In this document: in pieces, positions 1 to 5,183 of the stretch
Numbering within the stretch: position 1 is the first letter of the stretch
Layout of the letters: each line of letters opens with the position of its first letter
Origin: Planctomycetota bacterium
Lineage (GTDB): Bacteria; Planctomycetota; Phycisphaerae; WQYP01
Length of the DNA: 5,183 nt
Assembly: GCA_021818565.1 (NCBI GenBank)
Contig: JAKATV010000502.1
Coordinates: forward strand, 1 to 5,183
Direction: 5' to 3'
Program-made: the position numbers and the translations under genes
Notes under the pieces: generated by a model
Seen by the model: the letters and a program-made list of their open reading frames with translations, nothing else
Told to the model about the DNA's origin: nothing
The model's database searches: none

Positions 1-3000
1 GGCCACGCCATCATCGGCAACATCTCCGATAGCCACCGTGGGGGCAAGGCTGTTGGTCTGCTGATTATCCGCAGAAAATAGTGAGCTTTCGGGGATTATA
101 TGCAGTGTCAGCAGAGGACCGGTTTCCCCGGAACGTTGCAAGTTTGGGTATTGACTGAAAATAGGCCCCAGCCACGCCAGCGGGCAACTGGGGGATTTTA
201 ATGCGGGGATGCGTTCGTATTGGCCGGCTATTCCGGGCAAACTAATTTTCGACCACTTTTCCACTGTGGATTCCGCCATTCTTCCGATGAGAATCAGTTG
301 ATCGCGTGCCCGTGTCATCGCCACATAAAGTAAGCGGGCCTCTTCCTGAAGAAGTTTTCCTAATTTCTCTTCGGCCAACAGTCGGCGGCCCGGTGAATCC
401 TGCACCAGAACTCCGTTGGCATCCAAGACCTTAATTCCGATGCCTTTGTCGCGGTCTACCAGAAGTTGTTGTTGAAGGTCGCGTTTATTAAATCCGGTTC
501 CCAAACCGGCCACAAAAACCACGGGAAATTCCAACCCTTTGCTGCCGTGGATGGACATGATCCGCACCGTATTACCCGCGGGTGGTGCCGCCTCACCCAG
601 ATCGCGCTCTTCGCGCAAGCGCTCAAAAAAGTTGACGAATCGGGACAGGCTTTGTAGTTCAAAACCGGAAAACTCCATGGCCCGCTGCTGCAGCAGGCGT
701 AAATTAGCCAGTCGCTGGCGACCACCGATCATGGCGGCGGCCTGATTAAGCAAACCCGCTTCCTGCATGATTCTGGACAATGCGTTAACCAGTGTTTCAG
801 TGCGTATGACAGATCGCCACTGTTCCAGCCGGGTCAGGGTGTGCTTTATTTTTCCGGCCAGTGCAGATGCCGCGGCGTCGGTAGGTGTTGCGCGCACGAA
901 GTCGATTACCGCCTGATGAAACGGGACATGGCTGGTTACATTTCGCCGGATATAAGCCAGTTCTGCCATGGTGCATCCGCCGATCGGCCCGATTAACACG
1001 CTTACCAGGGCGATATCCTGTTTGGGGTTATCCAGCACCCGCAATATATCCAGTACTTCCAGCACTTCACTAGATTCAAAAAAACCGGTTGTCAGGGCGG
1101 CGTTTGCCAAAATGCCCATAGAGCCCAGTGTTCGCACATAATGCGGTGCCCGCCGGCCCGGTGCGCGTAAAAGGATGGCGATATCCTTTAATTCCAGTGG
1201 TCGTAATTCATTGCCGATCTTGCGTGAACTTTGCAGCAGCTCAGTAATAAGTTGTCCGATTCTCGTGGCTTCGAGTTCATCGGCCTGCATTTCATTGAAT
1301 GGATCACTGTCAGTTGAATCGGCTTGGCTGTCGTCTTCACCAGCGTCCGCGTTGGCGTGGGAATCTTCGCGTGACGTGGTTAAAACGTGCAGTTCCACAG
1401 GTATTCCCGGAAAGCAGCCGGCTGGTGCCGGCGGGCGGCCATGATAGAGATCGGCCAGTTCCGCCATATTAATCACCGAGGTCGGCGAATCGAGCTGCAC
1501 CTTATTTAGCATAGGTTTAATGATTGCATTTAAAGCGTCCACCAGAGGGGGCAGGGTGCGGTAATTTTCCCGCATGGTGACGATTTTGTTGCCTTGTCCG
1601 GCCAATCTTAGTTGCGTGGCCATATTATGGAGGATCTGTGGCTCGCTGCCGCGGAAGCCATAAATGCTTTGCAGCACATCACCGACACCAAATAAAGAGC
1701 CGGGCTTTAATTGGTTAGCGCCCTTGTCGCCCCGGTAGAGCAATTCAATGAGGCGTTGCTGCACGGGGTTAATATCCTGATATTCATCTACCAGAATATG
1801 ACGAAAGCGCTGGTGCAGCAGGGTTTGCAGCGGGTTGCCGGGTTCAGAAAGTGCGGCGATAAGTGTGCGTTCCAGATCCGAATAATCCAACTGGCGGCGC
1901 CATTGCTTTACCTGCTGATACTGTCGCTGCGCCGCTTGCGCAAATGCCAGAAATGTCCCAATACGGCGGCGGCCGGTCGTTTCAAGCGATTGCAGGTGCG
2001 CGATGTCCGAGCCTGCAAATTCGTCGCATAATTGGATGAAAGCCTCTTTCAGTGGTTTGTAGGTCCCGTCCCTGAAGTGCTCGGTTTGTGGCTTGTCTTG
2101 GCTGTCGCGGAGGCGAATTTGTGCAGCAAACTTTACGCTAATCAAATAATTACGTGCCCGGGTCCATTCGGCGGGACCGGCGGTAGTTAACGCTTCGGCG
2201 GCGCGTTTAGCAGCCACGGCAGCCTCACTAAGTCCACTGAACATTAATTTCTTGGCGTCGGCTTGAAGCAATTCTGCGTCATCCGCGCTGGCCGCCAGCA
2301 TGATGGCCAGTTCTTCCAGACGACGCGCCTTTTGTTGTATAAAAGTGGTAAGAACCGCCTGGATTTCAGTGGCGCCGCTGTTGGAGGCGTGGTTGCACCA
2401 GGCGTCAGGATCTACGACGGTCTGCATAACCTGCAAAATTGGCATAACAAGCAATTCCAATTTTGCCGGTGATGCGCCGGCGTAAAGATCAAATATTTCT
2501 ACAAAATCGGGATGCCGGGGGTGCGTCTCCGCCATGAACTGGCGGGCTGTCTCGTGCAGGGCATCAGTTTGAAGCATGGCGGATTCATGCTCATTAAGCA
2601 GGGTGAATCCTGGATCAACCCGGCAGAACATAAACCATGTTTTTGCCGCCCAGTTACAGAAACCGTGAAATGTGTTGATCTGCGCGGTATCGACCGAGGC
2701 CGCTTGCTGATGCAGATGCTGGAACAGTTCAGGGGCCGTCTGATTGTCGGCCGCCTGGCGCAGGACAAGAGCGATGCGGCTTCGCATTTCATCGGCTGCT
2801 TCGCGGGTGAATGTCAGCACGAGAAGTTCGCGTACATCGCAGGCGTCCGAGGTAGCTGTCACGAGTTGAGCACAACGTCGCGCCAAAGTAGCCGTTTTTC
2901 CTGATCCTGCCCCCGCCAGCACGACCATTTCTCCCTGGCGATGGGCGATGGCGCTTTGCTGCGCGGCGGTCAGTGAAAGAGCCGCCGGCTGATTCGTCGC

Positions 3001-3018
3001 ATGACCAGGATCAATCAT
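1..3018 (-). CDS. addA: AddA-like ATP-dependent helicase/nuclease subunit A (3'-truncated by window edge)
   Basis: This gene encodes a superfamily 1 (UvrD/RecB-type) DNA helicase, expected to be the motor subunit of AddAB, which unwinds and resects double-strand breaks in the cytoplasm. The frame is open for 1006 codons from ATG 3018 to base 1 with no stop. Visible motifs in order: Q motif LTAAQQ (16-21); Walker A AGAGSGKT (35-42); motif Ia VLTFTREAADEMR (67-79); INTFHGFC (114-121); Walker B DEYQD (411-415); motif III GDVLQSIYGFRG (446-457); NYRT (485-488); motif V IHGSKGLEF (823-831); motif VI YVAMTRARD (898-906). All key ATPase residues are present. Residues 551-583 form an acidic, Ser-rich stretch without Lys or Arg. 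Family members are about 1200 residues long and end in a RecB-type PD-(D/E)XK nuclease; that part would lie beyond base 1, so its presence is inferred. The start is supported by GGAG five bases upstream and by the ATGA overlap with addB. RecB or AdnB are alternatives, but the Fe-S AddB-like partner favours AddA. Confidence 0.93.
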   Translation of the reverse strand, partial: MIDPGHATNQPAALSLTAAQQSAIAHRQGEMVVLAGAGSGKTATLARRCAQLVTATSDACDVRELLVLTFTREAADEMRSRIALVLRQAADNQTAPELFQHLHQQAASVDTAQINTFHGFCNWAAKTWFMFCRVDPGFTLLNEHESAMLQTDALHETARQFMAETHPRHPDFVEIFDLYAGASPAKLELLVMPILQVMQTVVDPDAWCNHASNSGATEIQAVLTTFIQQKARRLEELAIMLAASADDAELLQADAKKLMFSGLSEAAVAAKRAAEALTTAGPAEWTRARNYLISVKFAAQIRLRDSQDKPQTEHFRDGTYKPLKEAFIQLCDEFAGSDIAHLQSLETTGRRRIGTFLAFAQAAQRQYQQVKQWRRQLDYSDLERTLIAALSEPGNPLQTLLHQRFRHILVDEYQDINPVQQRLIELLYRGDKGANQLKPGSLFGVGDVLQSIYGFRGSEPQILHNMATQLRLAGQGNKIVTMRENYRTLPPLVDALNAIIKPMLNKVQLDSPTSVINMAELADLYHGRPPAPAGCFPGIPVELHVLTTSREDSHANADAGEDDSQADSTDSDPFNEMQADELEATRIGQLITELLQSSRKIGNELRPLELKDIAILLRAPGRRAPHYVRTLGSMGILANAALTTGFFESSEVLEVLDILRVLDNPKQDIALVSVLIGPIGGCTMAELAYIRRNVTSHVPFHQAVIDFVRATPTDAAASALAGKIKHTLTRLEQWRSVIRTETLVNALSRIMQEAGLLNQAAAMIGGRQRLANLRLLQQRAMEFSGFELQSLSRFVNFFERLREERDLGEAAPPAGNTVRIMSIHGSKGLEFPVVFVAGLGTGFNKRDLQQQLLVDRDKGIGIKVLDANGVLVQDSPGRRLLAEEKLGKLLQEEARLLYVAMTRARDQLILIGRMAESTVEKWSKISLPGIAGQYERIPALKSPSCPLAWLGPIFSQYPNLQRSGETGPLLTLHIIPESSLFSADNQQTNSLAPTVAIGDVADDGVA
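3015..3018 (-). promoter_or_regulatory. ATGA stop/start overlap coupling addB to addA
   Basis: The four bases ATGA on the minus strand contain both the addA start (ATG, 3018-3016) and the addB stop (TGA, 3017-3015). Such overlaps commonly allow a terminating ribosome to restart on the next gene. This would fit the 1:1 subunit ratio of the AddAB heterodimer; coupling itself is inferred. Confidence 0.8.
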
Positions 3019-5093
3019 CGGGACTCCATGGTCAGAGTGTATGCGACGGCGGTCAGTTTGGCATTGGCATATTCCTTAGTGGTATCAAGATTGCGGAATA
3101 AACCACCTTGGCGTGGAAATGGACAAATGCTTTTAAATTCACAGGTGGAACAGGGGATGAAGGTTCCTATCTTATAAGGTGACGGGGCGATGTTTCCATC
3201 TTGAATGCCTTGAGCAATTGATCGCATCGTCATTAAACCAGATTCCAGCATGGCGTAAAATAATGGATGATCCAATCCGTCGTTGCGACCGGCATGAGGT
3301 TCGCCGTTATTCTTGAGAGTTATTCTAAACCAGTCGCTGGAACCTCCAGCTTCAACCCGGGAATCCAGCGATGTAATGGCCAGGTTATCAAATGGGCCGT
3401 TTGGTTTGCAGGTTTTATAATATGCCGGATCAGTTACATTCAGTGGCTCTTCGTCTGGAGCGGGGTGAACGGAGATTTCCGCGGGCCGCAAAGGATAATA
3501 AAACGCGCCGATCGGATGTAGCGTGCCCACGCCTGGGATAACCGCATTGCGCACGGCCAGCAGATATGCCACTAACTGCAAATCCAGGCCATGGACAAAC
3601 TTCCCCAGATTGAATTTCTTCGCTCCGGACTTGTAATCCACCAACAGGGCATTGCCCGCCGGGTCAAGATCGAGACGATCAATTTTGCCGCGCAATTCCA
3701 GCGGCGCGTCGGCACCATCTAAATTGACCGCAGGGAGAACCAGTTCAGCGGGATCGGAGTTTAAAAAGTTACCAAACCGCAATTCGGTTGCGATGGGGCG
3801 AAAGTGATTGCCCTGTGCGGCGCGTCGTTGCGCTTCAAGGATGATTGCCAGTTGGCGATGCAGGGGTTTGGCAATGGCCTTAAGTTCCAACGCGTCGGCG
3901 ATGGCTGCGGCCGAGAGAGTTTCCGTACTTTCAGCAATGGCTCGCGTTAACGTGTGCTCAAAATCTTCCTGCCGGCAGTTCGGCCAGGCGAGCGTTCCGC
4001 TGATGACGGCACGGTAAAACAGATCCAGCGCATGATGGTACATCAGGCCCAGGCTGCGCGCATCCATCTGCCATTCAAGTCGTTGCTGCAAATGCAGTGT
4101 ATACCTGTAGAAATGCTGCAACGGGCAAGCGGCGTACGTTTCCAGTTCACTGACACTTAATGCGGCCGCCCCGGACGCGAATCGGCCCAGGTTCTGCGGC
4201 AGCGGGGTTATAAGGCAGCGATTCTTTGAATCCAGTGCATGGTGCCAGCGTTGAGTAATCGCCGGATCGGTCTGTTGGTTAAGCCACTGTTGCGCCGCCC
4301 TGGCTGAAAGCACATTGGCCGTCTGGGCTGGGTTGGAACGGGAACCCTCCATGGCCAGCAAAACCCAGCGGATCAATTCATCCAGCGCGGAAAAATCCGG
4401 CCAATTTATATCTGTGGATTGAAGGTGTTGCACCTGAACATCGGTAAACAGGTCGCGCAAACGGGCCATATACACGCTTGGGGCGGTCTTGCGCCCTTGG
4501 GTGTCGGCAGCGGGATAGCTTATGAATAATCGTTCGGAGGGCCGTGTCATGGCGACATAATCAAAAAACGCGGCTTCTATAAAATCTTGCGAGGTGTCGG
4601 CATTTAGCGCATCGCCGAATAAAGGCTTCAGGCGTTGACGATCGGCGTCGTTAATCATGCCATCTTCCGCGGTAGCTTTGGGCATCAGCGTTTCCAGGGC
4701 ACCCATGATCAACACAGCTTTTAATTCCGGATGACGCGATCGCTGGGCGGAACTGATCAGGACTTGATCCACAGCCGGTGGAATAAGTCCCAGGGTTAGA
4801 TTTTCAAGGACGGTTTGCAATAATTCGAAGAATTCCCATGACGTTTGGGTATGTTCCAAGGTCACCTGGGTCATTTCACGCAGCATCTCGCCGCACTGCG
4901 ACCAGACTTGCTGGTGAATTTGCGCCTGTTCAACCGCGCCCTGGGCAGTTGCGTGCCCAATCCACTGTTCCATCACGGCCCCGACCTGCATGGATTCAAG
5001 TAATGTGATAAGCGATTGCGCGTAGTGCGCAACAGGTCTTAACTGTTGAGGCGCGGAATGAAGAGCGATCCACGGCCCAAGCGCACGGTACAA
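3015..5093 (-). CDS. addB: AddB-like PD-(D/E)XK nuclease subunit with Fe-S cysteines (5'-incomplete)
   Basis: Likely AddB/RexB, the partner of AddA in the end-resection complex; in known members it carries a second nuclease, an Fe-S cluster and Chi recognition. The frame gives 692 residues from TTG 5093 to TGA 3015. Residues 127-194 match the end of the AddB helicase-like region (VLIMGALETLMP, then AMTRPSERLFISY). The nuclease domain follows: Cys323 in YAACPLQHFYR; His354 in GLMYHHALDLF; Glu437 in ATELRFG; Asp472 in GKIDRLD; Asp486 and Lys488 in LLVDYKSG; and the Q-X3-Y motif Gln506-Tyr510. Near the C-terminus, Cys648-X2-Cys651-X5-Cys657 completes a four-cysteine Fe-S set with Cys323. Full AddB proteins are about 1000-1170 residues with an N-terminal Walker A-like region; here the N-terminal third or more is missing. 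TTG 5093 has no convincing ribosome site, and the protein-like frame continues upstream to a TAA at 5171-5169, so this start is only the first usual start codon after the stop and probably not a real one. The gene is therefore truncated by the window edge, by a frameshift, or by both. Confidence 0.88.
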   Translation of the reverse strand: MYRALGPWIALHSAPQQLRPVAHYAQSLITLLESMQVGAVMEQWIGHATAQGAVEQAQIHQQVWSQCGEMLREMTQVTLEHTQTSWEFFELLQTVLENLTLGLIPPAVDQVLISSAQRSRHPELKAVLIMGALETLMPKATAEDGMINDADRQRLKPLFGDALNADTSQDFIEAAFFDYVAMTRPSERLFISYPAADTQGRKTAPSVYMARLRDLFTDVQVQHLQSTDINWPDFSALDELIRWVLLAMEGSRSNPAQTANVLSARAAQQWLNQQTDPAITQRWHHALDSKNRCLITPLPQNLGRFASGAAALSVSELETYAACPLQHFYRYTLHLQQRLEWQMDARSLGLMYHHALDLFYRAVISGTLAWPNCRQEDFEHTLTRAIAESTETLSAAAIADALELKAIAKPLHRQLAIILEAQRRAAQGNHFRPIATELRFGNFLNSDPAELVLPAVNLDGADAPLELRGKIDRLDLDPAGNALLVDYKSGAKKFNLGKFVHGLDLQLVAYLLAVRNAVIPGVGTLHPIGAFYYPLRPAEISVHPAPDEEPLNVTDPAYYKTCKPNGPFDNLAITSLDSRVEAGGSSDWFRITLKNNGEPHAGRNDGLDHPLFYAMLESGLMTMRSIAQGIQDGNIAPSPYKIGTFIPCSTCEFKSICPFPRQGGLFRNLDTTKEYANAKLTAVAYTLTMESR
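3024..3027 (-). promoter_or_regulatory. Shine-Dalgarno site for addA inside addB
   Basis: On the minus strand GGAG (3027-3024) is followed by five bases, TCCCG, and then the addA ATG at 3018-3016. This is near-ideal spacing for a ribosome binding site and fixes the addA start. It lies within the codons for the last residues of AddB (M-E-S-R). Confidence 0.75.
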
Positions 5094-5183
5094 TTCACTT
5101 CGTGCGGCGTTGACCGACTGTAGAATGTTCGCCTCCGCGAGGGTGGGGCGGTCGAATGGGTTATCACATTACTTGAATCCATG
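5094..5183 (-). other. addB: Interrupted upstream part of addB; suspected frameshift at window edge
   Basis: In the AddB frame this segment reads (after TAA at 5171-5169) C-DNPFDRPTLAEANILQSV and then NAARSE directly into the annotated protein. It looks like genuine protein and contains no ATG, GTG or TTG start. The neighbouring frame is open at the edge from 5182 (MDSSNVITH...) and closes at 5041-5039. If one base were missing near the CCC run at 5160-5158, the edge frame would join the AddB frame smoothly as DSSNVIT-PFDRPTLAEAN. I infer a lost base, either a real mutation or an error at a contig end; a chimeric end is the other possibility. No promoter or separate gene is visible here. Confidence 0.5.

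Noticed and set aside
1078..1084. Run of seven A (T7 on the coding strand) in addA, a possible frameshift site
   Set aside because: The AddA frame is continuous through it (G-F-F-E) with correct motifs on both sides, so there is no evidence of slippage.
1711..2031. Plus-strand open frame of 106 codons, and other short plus-strand frames
   Set aside because: They are antisense to conserved parts of addA or addB, including the DEYQD motif, and resemble no known protein.
2512..2904. Plus-strand open frame of 130 codons
   Set aside because: It lies wholly antisense to the conserved start of addA (just downstream of Walker A, over motif Ia and the TFHGF region), has no recognisable domain and no ribosome site I trust; it is a shadow frame.
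5039..5182. Minus-strand 47-codon frame starting ATG 5182
   Set aside because: It overlaps the AddB frame and becomes Arg/Ser-rich and unlike a protein after the first nine or so residues. Only its first codons may matter, as a displaced part of addB.
1..5183. Search by eye for tRNA, rRNA, CRISPR repeats, inverted repeats of mobile elements, terminators and a novel defence system
   Set aside because: Nothing was seen. There is essentially no intergenic space, and both genes belong to the well-known AddAB repair complex.

Overview
The window is almost entirely coding on the minus strand and holds one locus: the two subunits of an AddAB (RexAB)-type helicase-nuclease, which processes DNA double-strand ends for RecA-dependent recombination. 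Reading in the direction of transcription (right to left), an addB-like gene, 5'-incomplete, ends at 3015. An addA-like gene starts at 3018 and runs off the left edge at base 1 without a stop codon.

Layout: 5183-5094 is a short edge segment where the AddB frame is interrupted by a TAA (5171-5169), and where I suspect a lost base or an assembly-end error. 5093-3015 is the AddB-like protein: the end of its helicase-like region, then a PD-(D/E)XK nuclease domain with the four cysteines of the AddB iron-sulfur cluster. 3018-1 is the AddA-like protein: 1006 codons containing a full set of superfamily 1 (UvrD/RecB type) helicase motifs. The C-terminal nuclease domain expected for AddA would lie beyond the edge. 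The genes overlap by 4 bases (ATGA), and a Shine-Dalgarno-like GGAG lies inside the end of addB, so they are very probably co-transcribed and translationally coupled.

Together the proteins would form a heterodimer. AddA would supply ATP-driven 3'-5' translocation and one nuclease; AddB would supply the second nuclease and, in known family members, Chi recognition. The sequence indicates a bacterium of moderate GC content that uses AddAB for end resection. I cannot assign a phylum with confidence: the Shine-Dalgarno sequence and compact addB-addA order occur in many groups. The abrupt edges in the middle of both genes suggest a contig fragment.

I found no RNA gene, mobile element, CRISPR array, promoter or terminator, and no evidence of a new system. 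The point most worth checking is the broken 5' part of addB.
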